Source: Haberlea rhodopensis (Eukaryota > Streptophyta > Magnoliopsida > Lamiales > Gesneriaceae). From it: 64,000 bases of DNA. A model generated the notes under the pieces. It saw only the letters and a list, made by a program, of their open reading frames with translations. It did no database searches and had not been told where the DNA came from. Of this stretch, positions 11,832-23,525 are shown piece by piece. The number at the start of each line of letters is the position of its first letter. Within the stretch, counting starts at the first letter, position 1. The stretch lies in NCBI GenBank assembly GCA_907163345.1, contig CAJQUN010000015.1, positions 7,844,886-7,908,885 on the forward strand. Direction: 5' to 3'. The position numbers and the translations under genes are program-made.

Positions 11832-14321
11832 TGTGATGCCCGGAATAATTGATGATTATTCAATTGATTCTATTGTGGTAAATTGTGATATAATAATTAA
11901 TTATAATCTTGGGAAATATATATTTGTTCCGGAGTTGGGATAATTAATTTTGGATAGGCACTTGTAGTGTAAATTAATCTAAAAAAGAATTGGAATAAAT
12001 TATAGTGACTAGTATACTATTTTTATTGTGATTAAAAGAAATATAGTTAAATGATGGTAATTGGATGGTCAAGATTTAACCACGAGTTAGGTTAAAACAC
12101 ACAAAAGAAATTACATTTCCCCACCTGCACCACACGCCTCCCTCATCTTTTCCCTTCCCTCTTCTCTCGATCAAAAGCGCAGCAACGAGGGCGACAGAAT
12201 TCTGAAATTTTCGCGGGGTTTTGAAGGTAAAATCCTACCTTATTCTTGGTTGATTCTTCTTCTCCCCAAAATGTTCCTTGTTTGACTCGATGGTAGTCGC
12301 TATTTTGAAGGGACGATGCAGTGGTATATTTCTTTATGCTCGGTTATTGCTTTTGGTGTTTGATTGTGTTTTAACTTGGTTAAATCAAGGATTTGGTTGT
12401 TGAAAGAACTCCGTTTGGCATTTTACTTCTTTCCCTCTTCTTGAGCGATATCGTGCAGCTTTGGATCGAATTTTGTGTTGTCTTCTTGGATTCGAAATCT
12501 TGTTTGTGTTGTCTTCTTGGATTCGAAATCTTGCTGTCTTAGGGTTCAGAAATCTGTTATGTTAGTGTTCGAAATATTTCTGTTTGGTTGCTGAATCTTC
12601 ATTGGAAATCTAATTAGTCTTGTTCGAAAATTTTGTGGTTTTGGGCTCAAATATCCTGTTGTTTTTAGTTGAGATCTTGCTGATGTTGTTGGTCAAATTT
12701 AATCGCTATTTGGACCAAAATCGTGCTGCATATAATCGAGTTTATGCTGCTGAATTGAATTGAAATCATGATGTTGAAATGAATTAAATAGGCTGGTGAA
12801 GTGGATCACTTTAAATTGCTTGAAGGAATCGAATTAGGCTACTTGTTGATCAAATTTTATTGTTGTTTTAAAGGATTGAGGAATTCTTGAACAATGGATT
12901 AAGGTTATTTAAACCTTAGGAATGTAATATCACATACTTGAGTTAGTAATAACTCGAATGAATGAAGGAATTGATTTGTTTGCGTACTATGCGGAGTATG
13001 ATAAATGAAGTTGATTATAATAGTGAAATTATATTGAGTATATGTGATTGTTATAAAGGAAGACATAACGAATCTATATGATAGATGATATTTATTGACT
13101 ATGCAAGTACAAAGTTATTGAAGAAATTTTGTTGATATGAAGTTGGATAATATATAAAGGATATCAATTTGTATTGACAATGAGCTAATATTGAATTGAT
13201 ATTCGATATAGACACTACACGAGCCTTCGGACGTTGATGGTGGCTTGATCATGTGGTCGGCGATAATGACGTACGAGCAGGTATACCCAGTACTTATATA
13301 TTCATGTATACATGTATTGTTGAATGTGATGTTTAAGATTAAGTAATTGAGTATGTGAATTGAGTTTAATACATGTGGAATGGTGGATATGTAGATGTAC
13401 GTGATTCGAGTATACTAGTTGAATATTGATGCATTTGGCATGATTGATATGAGGAAATTATTGAGAACTGGGGTGATGGATAGGCATGATTGCCTTAAAT
13501 ATGTGTTTGGTTATGATTGAGCAACACTGATATGTTATGAGAATATCGATTTATCTCGGTGATGAGTTTCATATTTTAATTAATGATATTGAACTTGATG
13601 ATTATTGATTTGTGGAATATTGAACAGGGATAGTATGAGAAAGCTTTAATTGGTCAGACTTATTCAGGGAGTGCACTTTATAATTTTCAATAGCTTTATT
13701 TTGTTGATTATGATTTTGTAAATTAATATGATTGCGATGTTATGCCGGTTTATGCTCACTGGTGTGTGGACTGTTTCTGTTGAGATAGGTAAAGCTGGTA
13801 CAATGTTAAGTCAGGGATTAAGTTCGATGCTCATGGGATGATGGTGCTCTCGGAATTGTGGTACAAGTATTGGTTGATGACACATCTTACTTATGGATTT
13901 AGCATGGTATTCATTTATTCATTGCTAGTATGTGTGCATCTGGATGCATGTATATGGATTGTATAAGAGTGTTGAAATTCTCTTTTCATCTAGTCGTACA
14001 TTTTATCTCGAGTAAAATGTGCTATACAACTTTAGTGATGATGGAAATTTATATCTTGTTTTGATTCTGCAAAATATGGTGACTTCCCTGTCTGTGAACT
14101 TTTATCTTTAGATTATTGTATTTTTATATTGATGATGTTTATGGTTGTGTGTATTTTTTTGGATAGTCTAAATTATGGGGAGGCACTGCCCAAATTTTTA
14201 TAAAAGTCATAGGGTATATGAGAAGCATGTAATGATTCTTTTAAAGAATGAAACGAAATTTTACATACACAAATGACGTCATAATTGCATTATTGACGTG
14301 ACGGGATGTCGGGGTCTTACA
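11832..14321 (+). mobile_element. Family A 3' LTR, complete
   Basis: A 2490-bp LTR from TGTGATGCCCGG to GGGGTCTTACA on the plus strand. Module order: AT-rich start, pyrimidine-rich stretch near 12118-12175, a donor-like AAG|GTAAAA (GT at 12227), long AT-rich leader, a short perfect inverted repeat AGGCATGATTGCCT (about 13481), the TGCTCACTGG module, and the GGGGAGGCACTGCCC motif near 14176. The matching 5' LTR (6921-7817) is truncated, so no TSD can be tested. Confidence 0.88.
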
Positions 14322-14619
14322 TGTTGAGTCTGAGAAGTATAAGTCATTGTCACTTAAAATAAAGTTGCATAGGATATACTTATGGGTTCAATAATTGTGG
14401 CTCGCCTGTTAGCTTGCGTATATTTGTCTATGGCATGCATGTACTACTCTATGATTTGGTTATCTTGCATTGATGCATGTGACTTATGTCATATTTAAGT
14501 TGGGTAGACGTCATATATTTTTGTGATATTATATATGTCACGTTGTGCGTTGTTGGGAGGTCTAAGTACTGTGAGCTTATGCCAAAATTTTTATATAAAT
14601 AAAAACATATGTTGTCTGT
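14322..14619 (+). other. Unassigned stretch, possible LTR relic
   Basis: No gene is visible. Near 14570-14596 the words GTGAGCTTATGCC and AAATTTTTATA resemble the GGGGAG..ATGCCCAAATTTTTATA motif near the 3' ends of the family A, B and C LTRs. This may be the tail of another decayed LTR. The evidence is a single motif. Confidence 0.3.
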
Positions 14620-15977
14620 CTACGTGGTGATATTTGGGGCGCCACAACTATCATCCCTATCTATAAGAATAAGGGTGACATTCAGAGTTGCACCAACTAT
14701 CGTGGTATAAAACTCATGTGTCACACAATGAAGCTTTGAGAGGATAATTGAATGTCATTTAAGGAGGGAGGTTAAGATATCAGAGAACCAATTTGGGTTC
14801 ATGCCAAGACGTTCAACTACTGAAGCTATCCATTTACTTTGTCAACTTGCGCTATCATGAAAGGAGTAAAGATTTGCATATGATATCTATAGACTTGGAG
14901 AAGGCCTACGATAAAGTACCAAGGGAGATATTATAGTGGGCTTTGATGAAGAAAAAAGTTCACATCAAGTATGTCAATATAATCAAGGACATGTACGACG
15001 AAGTAGCATCCAATGCGAGAACTTGCAATGGGGTGACAAGTGAGTTCCGATCACTATTGGATTGCATCAAGGATCTGTGTTGAGTCCTTTCATGTCCGCC
15101 CTAGTGATGGATGATAACAAAAGATATATACAGACTGAATTACCTTGGAACATACTTTTTGCTGACGATGTTGTGTTAATCGGAGAGACAATGGCAGGGG
15201 TAAATGCTAAATTGGAGTTATGGAGAGGACGTTGGAATTAAAGGGTTTTAGATTAAGTATGTCTAAAACAGAATATAGGGAGTGCAGATTTAGCGGTCGT
15301 TCCTTTCGGGATTCCGGTGTTGTAGCACTCAGTGGTCAAGATGTATCAATGAGCAGCAAGTTTAGATACCTAAGTTCAGTTATCCAAAACGATGGAGAGA
15401 TTGACGGTGACGTTAACCACATCATTCAAGTTGGCTGGTTGAAATGGAGAAATCCTACCAGAGTTCTTTGCGATTGTAATATCCTGCTGAAATTGAAGGG
15501 AAAGTTTTATAGAACCGCTGTTATACTCGCAATGTTGTATGTGACGGAATGCTAGGCACCCAAGAGGAATCACATCCAAAGGATGAGTGTGACACAGATG
15601 CGTATGCTTCGTTGGATGTGCGGTAAGACCAGAAAAGATAAAATAAGGAACAGATATTCGAATTGAAGTGTTTGTAGCTTGTATATAAGAGAAGATGCAA
15701 GAAAGCTGCTTACGTTGGTTTGGTCATGTTCGACGCAGGCCCAGCAGTGCACCTGTGCGTCGAGTGGAGCCCATGGATTCGGCCAGTTCAAGAGAGCGAG
15801 AGGACGACCGAAGAAGATGTGGCTCGAAGTTATACGCAAAGACTTGGAGTACATGGGGATTACAGAAGATATGTTGACCGATAGAAGCGTTTTGAGAAAA
15901 CTGACTCATGTGTCCGACCCGACTTGAAACTCTCTATTGTTCATGTAGCTACCTCAATTCATCGGGATTAAAGATTT
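14620..15977 (+). pseudogene. RTE-type LINE reverse transcriptase, 5'-truncated and frameshifted
   Basis: This is the remnant of a non-LTR retrotransposon polyprotein. In order, conceptual reading shows a fingers motif (PIYKNKGD and NYRGIKL, about 14655-14710), motif A (DLEKAYDKVPR, about 14890), HQGSVLSP (about 15065), the catalytic FADDVVL (about 15160), the thumb region open at 15220-15555 (FRYLSSVIQNDGE), MRMLRWMCGKTRKDKIR (about 15600), and the C-terminal LRWFGHVRRRP and GRPKKMW blocks ending HVSDPT-stop near 15927. The frame changes several times and there are in-frame stops. The endonuclease domain is missing, so the copy is 5'-truncated, as is common for LINEs. The catalytic ADD is intact in sequence but is not in a usable frame. 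Placement in the RTE clade rests on these C-terminal blocks and the short tandem tail. Confidence 0.85.
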
Positions 15978-15978
15978 A

Positions 15979-16000
15979 GTTGTTGTTGTTGTTGTTGTTG
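15979..16000 (+). repeat. (GTT)n tail of the LINE
   Basis: Seven GTT units follow the LINE 3' sequence. Plant RTE elements commonly end in short tandem repeats rather than poly(A), which supports the clade call. No clear target duplication was found. Confidence 0.85.
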
Positions 16001-16007
16001 AATCAAT

Positions 16008-16250
16008 TAGTAAAATCACTATTTTACGTTTTAATCATCATACTAATCGAAATATAATCAACAAATTGATTGAAACATTTTCATTCAAATTAATTTAATT
16101 TTCAATTACTTGGTAAAACCTATATTTTACCATGAAACCATAATACTAATCGAAAATATAATCAACAAATTAAATGAAACATTTTCATTAATTTACAATT
16201 AATTAAATTTTAATCAATTGTAAAATCTCTATTTTAAACTTAATAAATTA
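16008..16250. repeat. Imperfect AT-rich tandem repeat
   Basis: Two to three diverged units of roughly 110 bp share ATACTAATCGAAA, ATAATCAACAAATT and GAAACATTTTCATT. No coding content is seen. Confidence 0.7.
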
Positions 16251-16903
16251 AAAATCAAATTTTTAATTAATTTAGCGTTATGATTTATTATTTCAAAAAT
16301 AAGTATCTCCACAAAACATCTAAAATGACCCAGAATTAATTTGTAGACTCCAAACCCATTTGGATCCAAAATTAATATTCTTTTAAAATATCTAGGTCAG
16401 ATCTGAAAAAATTGGCCAAAAACTTTTTAAAATTCGAAACTTTGCCCAAGCCAAAACCATGGGCGATATTCATTATCTTCCCAAAAGTTTGAAAATTAGG
16501 GTTTTGCTAGGGTTAGCGCCGCCGCCCACCACAAGGCATCGCACGCCGCCATGAATGTCGATCCAGTGTTGCAACACTTGCAGCAGCCGCTGGGAGAGAA
16601 GGAACCCTGGGACCCCGCAACCCGCACGACTGCGGGTGTTTTAGCAGACCCTGCGAGCGGCGGACAATTTTTGCCCATAGTGTGCGAAAGGATTTCATCG
16701 CACGACAAGCAATTTCCCCATATGCCGCAGATGCTGAGGTTCGAGTTCAGCCATGCGCCGCCGGCTCGCTATGCCACCGTGCGATGAACAGTCTACCTCT
16801 CGGACTCTCATCGGTGACATGCCGGAAACGATTTCTAGTCAGTTTTTTGGATCTGGATTAAAACTCCTTTTATTTCAATTTTCTATGTTTTTCCTGAGAT
16901 TGA
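16251..16903. other. AT-rich stretch with a GC-rich island, no recognised gene
   Basis: 16251-16500 is AT-rich. 16510-16800 is markedly GC-rich (CGCCGCCG runs) and is open in several frames on both strands; its longest plus-strand frame is 78 codons (16551-16787) with no domain I recognise. It lies on the interior side of the LTR fragment at 17039, so it could be leader sequence of that element. GC-rich islands of this kind also occur in the transcribed leaders of the family B and C LTRs. Confidence 0.35.
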
Positions 16904-17030
16904 AAACGATGAGAAACGATCTAATAAACTTAATTATTAAATATATGATTCAAAGCGCAAATTAAAACGATGAGAAACGATCTAATAAACTTAATTATTA
17001 AATATATGATTCAAAGCGCAAATTGGCTCT
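16904..17030. repeat. 63-bp perfect tandem duplication
   Basis: A block beginning AACGATGAGAAACGATC and ending CAAAGCGCAAATT is repeated directly with essentially no change, next to the primer-binding-like site. The identity suggests a recent event. Confidence 0.85.
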
Positions 17031-17470
17031 GATACTACTGTTGGGTTTTCGCCCCCAGCATCAGATTCAAACGCAGCAGAAATAACATAGTAAATAGATC
17101 TGACTCGAGGATGGGCAGTCGCGCTAGATTCATATATTAATTGGCAAATATTAAAATTATAAATGCACGAAAAGAGATTACCGTTTTCGACGTAGATCTG
17201 AAAGCGGTGATCCCTCGAGTCCAATCAACATGACCAAATCTACAAGCTCAGAACCAGTGCTAGTGTGATGTCTGCTTTTCTATGAGATATGGTGCATTGA
17301 ATGTAATGGTATTGGTTCTCTACAACCCTAGATAAGAATGACATATTTATATTAGTAATGAGTTAACTTATTGGGTTAGGTTCATAAAGTCTATCAGACC
17401 AATATTTGGCTTGCATGATATTTATGCTAACAAATTTCCTCTATTAACTACCAAATTTTTGTTGGCTAAT
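17021..17470 (-). mobile_element. LTR fragment with primer binding site, minus strand
   Basis: The minus strand reads ..CCCAACA, then GT and AGTATCAGAGCC, a one-base variant of the initiator tRNA site TGGTATCAGAGCC. On the plus strand an LTR-like stretch begins TGTTGGG at about 17039. TGTTGG..CCAACA ends are typical of Ty1/copia and small non-autonomous LTR elements. The far end is not certain; it may be the CTAACA near 17433. No partner LTR or TSD was found. Confidence 0.55.
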
Positions 17471-18069
17471 ATTGTAAAAAATTAAAATAATTTTATGTTT
17501 ATCGTATGATTGGGCGATGTTTATTTTTAAAATATAAAGCGCCATTGCGAAAGACGATTTCACGAGAGATTTTTTTTTTATATTTGAAATCGTCTTAAAG
17601 GAATTCGTCTTTGCGAAAGACTAGTTCAACCTACTTACTTTTTTTAACACCCCACAATAGTAATTATTTAGTGTCAGTGAAATGTTGTCAAAGGCCGGTT
17701 TGGGGCGAGATTAATGATAAATTAAACGAGGGAGTTGTACACACCCATCTTTCGAAACTATACACTATTTTATCCAAACTTTCTTTTTTGAATGGTAAAT
17801 AATCAAACATTCAAATTTTAGAAATGATTTTTTTAAATAATTGTATATAATTGATTATTGGATAACCAGCTATGCTAGAGGCACATGGAAAATGGTGATT
17901 ACATATAAACTTTGAATTTTTTATGGTATGTATTGATATTTACAAGATTGAATAAAATTTGATAACAAATTTAAATTATTATGAAAATAAAAAAAAGGTT
18001 TGAGTAAGTAATTGTATTTGAAACAAACAATTTGAAATATAAAATAATGGTTTCACTGCGATCACGCCC
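17471..18069. other. AT-rich intergenic sequence with a fold-back
   Basis: No gene is seen. It holds a 12-bp perfect inverted repeat: AAGACGATTTCA at 17551-17562 and TGAAATCGTCTT at 17585-17596, separated by a T-rich loop and followed by a related GAATTCGTCTTTGCG. Similar words (GAATTCGTCTTTACGG) recur near 29681, so both sites may be remnants of one small fold-back repeat family. Confidence 0.4.
18065..18069. repeat. TSD CGCCC, left copy (family C solo LTR)
   Basis: This matches 29110-29114 exactly. It proves that 18070-20019 and 28948-29109 are the two halves of one solo LTR. Confidence 0.92.
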
Positions 18070-20019
18070 TGTAAGGCCCCGAGATTTGATTACTGTTAAT
18101 TAAATATATTTTAGAATTTATCAATAATTAATTTGGAATTAATTATTTTGAAGTGAAATTGACAATACAAATGTCAATTGACAATTTAATTGGAAAATGA
18201 AATAATTTTGAAATGGTAAAATAAATTCCGATAATATTTTAAAATATTCAATTATTAATGAAGAATTTATTTGTGTGTTCTAGTACTTGATATAAATCCC
18301 AAGTGTTGATTGTAATTTATTTTGTGTGTGCAGCTAAAATTTACACGCACAATACCTTTTTTCACCTACTAAATCCCCTCACCTTGTTCCCCTTCTCTGC
18401 TATTTTTCTCGCGCCTGACCTTTGCCGCAAAAAGCCGTGCCCCCCGCCGCCCTGAGCAACCGCCTCGGCGAGTCCGACCCACCACCACCTTCTCCTCTCT
18501 TCGGCGCTATTTCCATACCAAGAATCCATGGTGAGTGCTTCGAAAATCCGTCGATTTAGCTCTGTAAATAGAGACCATGAGCGATTAGAGTTCTTGACAT
18601 TTTTGATATGATTCTGCGATTCATCCAGGGATTTATGGAAGTCCGTGCACTGAAACTCTTTTCCCTCACCTTGGACGATTTCACTGCACCGGTCGCCGCT
18701 CTTACCGCCGTTATGGATCGCCGAAAACGCACATGTAGCTGCGGTTACTGTTCACGAAACAGAAAGGGGTAAATTTGAGTTTGAATTTCCAGTTTTAATT
18801 CGAATTTGTTTCATATTTCAATTGTTTGGATGATTTAGTATATCCCCTGAGATTTTGTAGAGTTTGGGTCAATTTTTCCGATGCATATTAGTATGTTGTG
18901 TTTGGTTTTCAGAATTTTAGGGAGTGAAGCTGCTTAAATCTTTCCCTTGATCGATTTTAACCACTTAAACCATGTTTTAGCTTAATGAATCTTGTATGGG
19001 AGAATTGAATGTAAATTCAATATCATTTTTGGATTTGGGCCGATGGTTTGGTGCAATGTTGTTGGGATTTTTGTTATTTCGAAATCTTGACCAATGTTGA
19101 GAGAGTTTTGTTTTCCTGTCATCGAATCTGGAGTGTACTGCTACTGTAAATAACATAGTATTCCCTATCCATGAGTTATACTTCAACCACTATTTTAATA
19201 TGTTGCCTTGATCACATGTCTTGTTCCTCAGTCTATAGTAATTCTAGTAGAAATGATTTTATTGAAGAATATAGCTAAGGAACTAAAATACATTAGATAG
19301 AGTAGTATCTTTTATACTTATAATAGAAACTTCAAAGTTAAGAAACGATGTTGACCCAAAGAAATATTAGTTGATTAAAATGACTATAGGTTTGTCTATG
19401 ACGTAAACAACAATATTTGGATCAAAAGACGTAAGGTATGTTGCTATCGGTAACATACGACACATATATGTATTATTTGATATATGATTTACTGAACTTA
19501 GGTGAATTATGTGGAATTACTTGGCTATGTGATTTTAATTGAATTATGAGCATTCGTAGCATTCATATCACATTTTATAGATAACTGTCGTAATTACTTG
19601 ATAGTTTCATATTGGGCTTTGGCTCACCCTCAAGGGGGTTGTTGTTGTCTTTGTGTGTGGACAATGGCAAATATTAGGTAACCAGGATCCCAAAGAGGGA
19701 ATACTCGTTGAAGTCTTACCTGAGGTTGTTTCTTTTGCCTTTTTTTTCCAGTCGTAGGATAGTTAAATTATACCAGGGTGTGTCCCGGATCGTATAATTA
19801 TGTAAATTAAGTTTATTTCAGTTAAGTCTTGAATATTTGTTAATATTCGGTGTTTACTTACTGCTGATGGGATTATGTGAATATTATGATTATGAAATGT
19901 GTGCTGGAGATTTTTGTGCATGCTATGGTATGATGTAAATATTTTTAGTACGCATTATGTGCTGGGTGCCTATGATGCATGCTATTGTATTATGTATTTA
20001 CTTGATGCACAGGTATATG
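18070..20019 (+). mobile_element. Family C solo LTR, left part
   Basis: It begins TGTAAGGCCCCGAGA. With 28948-29109 it makes a 2112-bp LTR bounded by a 5-bp TSD and with no interior, so it is a solo LTR formed by LTR-LTR recombination. The orientation is plus by its internal modules: a GC-rich leader (18410-18500), a donor-like ATG|GTGAGTG (GT at 18531), GGCTCACCCTCAAGGGGG near 19620, and a GGGGAGGTCATGCC motif after the insertion. T1 later inserted at 20019/20020. Confidence 0.9.
20015..20019. repeat. TSD ATATG, left copy (T1)
   Basis: This matches 28943-28947 and defines the exact ends of T1 (20020-28942). Confidence 0.93.
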
Positions 20020-20576
20020 TGTAAGGACCCTACTTCCTTAAGTGCGGATTAAAGGCATAAATAGAGCTGATCATGCTATATCAGAGTTTAATAGTTCGTG
20101 TTGAGGCTTTGAGCCCAAAGAATTACATGCCAAGTTAAGGACTATCAAATGGATTAAATTACATTCACAAACAAATGAGTGGTATTCCCTATAGCTTTAC
20201 ACTACTCCTAGAGTAGATACTATACAAAATAATCCTGTCATTATAATCAAAAACGTTCTTCACGAGCTCACCGCCTCAACCTGCCTTAGCCCCTTTATCA
20301 TGCCAAAATGTACCTACAAGGACAACCCCCAAAACATGAGCATGTATGATTCATATCCAACACAATATGAATATAAGGCGTAAATGCATAAATCATAATA
20401 AAACACTTCCTGTTTTTCCCATGCATTTTAAACGCTCCCTTTTTTGTTGTCCCTGTACCATAACTCATGAGCATAATCAATAGATTATTTAATGGTTCAC
20501 ATATTTCATGACATAACACCATTCCACTATCACCAATTACCAATCCCTAGTCTGTTCATCACAATGTATTTTAATG

Positions 20577-20760
20577 CCCCTCGCTTCACATATAGGCGGC
20601 ATAGAATAACCTCGCTTCAATGGACATGCGGTACTCCCACCCCTCGCTTCACATTTAGCGGCAAATATTCTTTCATCGCCTCATATGATAACCACGCTTC
20701 AATGTGACATGCGCCACTCCCACCCCTCGCTTCACATTTAGCGGCACCAAATAAAATAGC
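20577..20760 (-). repeat. CGCT/AGCG stem-loop array in T1 3' LTR
   Basis: Repeats of CCTCGCTTCACATTTAGCGG and variants. Exact arm pairs CGCT/AGCG lie at 20645-20660 and 20728-20743 with an 8-nt loop. Units are imperfect and 40-70 bp apart. The equivalent arrays are at 27447-27620, 36337-36535, 39863-40015, 42484-42660 and 49321-49495. Confidence 0.85.
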
Positions 20761-21120
20761 GGCAAGCATTAAAATCATCAAGGGATGACCATGACTCATG
20801 GGATGTGCACAAATAATCATTATATGCATATACAATCATCATGCATAATTTCACATGTATTTGCATCCATAATGCATAATTCCATATATACTCGCATCCA
20901 CAATGTATAATCAATGAGTATAATAGATATATGTACCGTTGGGTGCCGTACGTCCTCTACGTACATTTCCAAAAAAGTAGGATGTGGTAGGACTTCACTT
21001 CTTTGGCTGTGTTGCCACCTGGATGGTTCTACACATTCACACAAACCAATATTAGGACCCAATAATAGTCCAATACCAAAAATCCTACAAAAATAACAAA
21101 AAACACACATTTTGGTGTCT

Positions 21121-21330
21121 CGCGATCGATCGTCATATAGCTCCGATCGATTGTGAGACCACACTGTCTCGTTCAACAAAATTTTTCAATCCGCGATCGA
21201 TCGCCGAGTTTGTGCCGATCGATCGCGACCTAGCCGATCGATCGCGCCAAACTCGCGATCGATCGCGAAAGGCTACTGCCTTCTCCCCTGTAGCTCGCGA
21301 TCGATCGGGAGAATGTCCCGATCGATCGCC
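21121..21330 (-). repeat. CGATCGATCG palindrome array in T1 3' LTR
   Basis: Seven intact GATCGATCG cores plus one decayed copy (GATCGATTG) within about 210 bp. Neighbouring cores often face each other with further complementary flanks (CTCGCGATC..GATTGTGAG). Confidence 0.93.
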
Positions 21331-21744
21331 GAGACCTGTACACGCGATTTTCGGGCACTATTCATCTTCCTTCTTCCCCAAATCAAACAAACTCAAATAC
21401 CAACACATCAACAATACAAAACCACTAAAAAACCTTCAATAAACATCCTCATACACCCATAAATCTAACACCCAACCAAAATAATATCAACCACCAACAA
21501 ACCCATTTCAAAACTCCAATAAATCAATCCTAAACCAAGTAAATCCGTACGAAAACATCAAGGAAAGATATATGCCCTTCCTAGGCCTCAAATCTTACCA
21601 AGAATCACACCAATGGAGTTTTTGCAAAGATTTCTCTTCTACCTTGAAGCAAAAATCGAAAATGGGGAAAGGGTTAGGGTTGGGAGAGTGAGTTGGGGAT
21701 TTAAAGAGTGAATGATAAAGTGAGGTGGTAAAGTGGGGTGATGG

Positions 21745-21752
21745 CTTATATA
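21745..21752 (-). promoter_or_regulatory. TATA box of T1 3' LTR
   Basis: The minus strand reads CCTATATAAGCC, about 332 nt from the LTR start. A transcript would begin about 30 nt downstream, leaving roughly 1.7 kb of LTR in the transcribed leader. The same element in the 5' LTR is at 28603-28610. Confidence 0.75.
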
Positions 21753-22084
21753 GGTCCATTAAAATTTTACCCCTACAATTAACATGATGTATAAAATACT
21801 CCAACATGGTATTTTAAAAACATTTTACAAAAAATGCAACAAACTCCCAATAAATTCATGCTTTCCAAATAATTAATAACCAACAAGAATAAATCATGTT
21901 AATACTCAATTTTCCCAACATCCACGATATACATCCCGAAATGCATCCCCGGGTCACGCCTACCATGTGACTAAGCATTTCAACATGATAATTAATTTTA
22001 GCATATAAATTAATTATCACCATAATTAATCACATAAACATAATTAATGCCCAAATTGCAATTAATTATTTCATGGATATCACA

Positions 22085-22120
22085 ATACTCCACTACTTAT
22101 AAGATTTCGTCCTCGAAATC
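22085..22120 (-). other. Polypurine region of T1
   Basis: The minus strand reads GATTTCGAGGACGAAATC followed by TTATAAGTAGTGGAGTAT next to the 3' LTR. The GAGGACGAAAT core is shared with T3, T4, A and B. Confidence 0.8.
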
Positions 22121-22161
22121 GCATGCACTTACCCAAAAAGAAACTAAACATAAATAAAATA

Positions 22162-23525
22162 CCAGAAAACAGTTCCGGGTAGTGCTGCAGCATATGCCGC
22201 TCCGTCTCCCACGTAGCCTCCTCGACACCCCTGCGATCCCACTAAACCTTGATCATAGGTATCACTTTGTTCCGAAGTCGGCGGTCTGCTCGATCCAGAA
22301 TTCTAATAGGCCGTTCCACATAAGATACATCGGATTCTAACTGAACCTCGGAAGGCTGCAACACATGAGACGGATCCGGCTCATACTTCCGCAACATAGA
22401 CACATGGAACACATCATGTATACCAGACAAAGAAGGTGGCAAAGCCAGTCGGTAAGCTAAGGTGCCAATGCGCTGCAAGATCTCGTACGGCCCAACATAC
22501 CTCGGAGATAGTTTTCCGCGCATCCCAAATCGCACAACACCTCTGAAAGGCGAGATCTTTAAGAAGACCTTATCTCCCAACTGAAACTCTAACGGTCTCC
22601 ACCGTTTATTCGCATAAGCTGCCTGTCTGTCCTGGGCTGCCTTCATTTTCTGCCTTATCACCTTTATCTTCTCTTCCATTTCTCGAACCAGTTTCGGTCC
22701 TCCGACCGATTTACGGTCCAAGTCATCCCAACACAAGGGTGATCTACACCGTATGCCATATAGGGCCTCAAAAGGAGCCATCTGAATGCTTGCCTGGTAG
22801 CTATTATTATAAGAGAACTCTACCAAGGCCACTGAATCCTGCCAGGAAGCATCGAACTCCAATACACAAGCCCTCAACATGTCCTCGGGCGTTTGGATAG
22901 TACGCTCGGTCTGGCCATCCGTCTGAGGATGATAAGCAGTGCTCAACCTAACTTCAGTCCCCAAGGCTGACTGAAGACCCTCCCAAAAATGAGATGTGAA
23001 TCGTGGATCTCGATCCGACACTATGGAAATGGGGATCCCGTACAATCTTACCACATCTCGAATATACAACTGAGCCATCCTAAAAAAGGTGAAGGTCATG
23101 CTATAAGGAATGAAGTGAGCCACCTTGGTCAATCTGTCCACAATCACCCAAATGGCATCAAAACCCGAGGCACTCCTCGGCAAGTGAGTCACGAAGTCCA
23201 TGGAAATGTGTTCCCACTTCCACTTTTGTATCTCCAAGCTTTTCAACTCGCCGCCAGGTCTCTGCCTCTCCGCCTTAACCTGTTGGCAGATCAAGCACCT
23301 CTTAACGAAAGCGACGACATCACACTTCATTCTTTTCCACCAAAACTGACCGCGTGGATCCTTATACATCTTCTTCCCGCCTGGGTGGATACTAAGTCTG
23401 CTACTATGAGCTCGCTCCAAGATCCCACTTCGCAACTCCGGCGTACTCAGAACCACCCAACGGCTACCCAATCTCAAGGATCCGTCCTTGGCCACTCTGA
23501 ACTTCGATGGCTGACCAAGATGCAA
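22162..23525 (-). pseudogene. T1 integrase with chromodomain-type tail
   Basis: Integrase inserts element DNA into the genome. From its N-terminus the frame shows the HHCC zinc-binding region (RAHSSRLSIHPGGKKMY then CLICQQVK), the catalytic core with MDFVTHLP, VSDRDPRFTSHFW and HPQTDGQTERTIQ (the DDE acidic residues are in these blocks), the GKLSPRYVGPYEI segment, and the C-terminal block VERPIRILDRADRRLRNKVI. The frame stops at a TAG (22242-22244) where T4 has CAG. About 27 further codons of chromodomain-like tail (VEEATWETE..YPELF) follow out of reach. The N-terminal join to RNase H is broken by a frameshift near 23587. Confidence 0.92.

Larger units (their letters stand above)
20020..22084 (-). 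mobile_element. T1 3' LTR
   Basis: 2065 bp, from TGTAAGGACCC on the plus strand to GGATATCACA. On the minus strand the order is U3 with a TATA box (21745-21752), a donor-like G|GTAAGA (GT at 21598), the CGATCGATCG array (21121-21330), a GACGTACGG motif (about 20948), the stem-loop array (20577-20760), an ACAGGGACAAC module (about 20448), a GGGGGTTGTCC module (about 20320), and the LTR end. Confidence 0.93.

Noticed and set aside
16551..16787. Possible GC-rich gene
   Set aside because: Several frames are open on both strands at once, as expected from composition, and none shows a domain.
21121..21330. Bacterial-type GATC methylation or origin cluster
   Set aside because: The GATC words are part of a CGATCGATCG array in a plant retrotransposon LTR; nothing bacterial is present.
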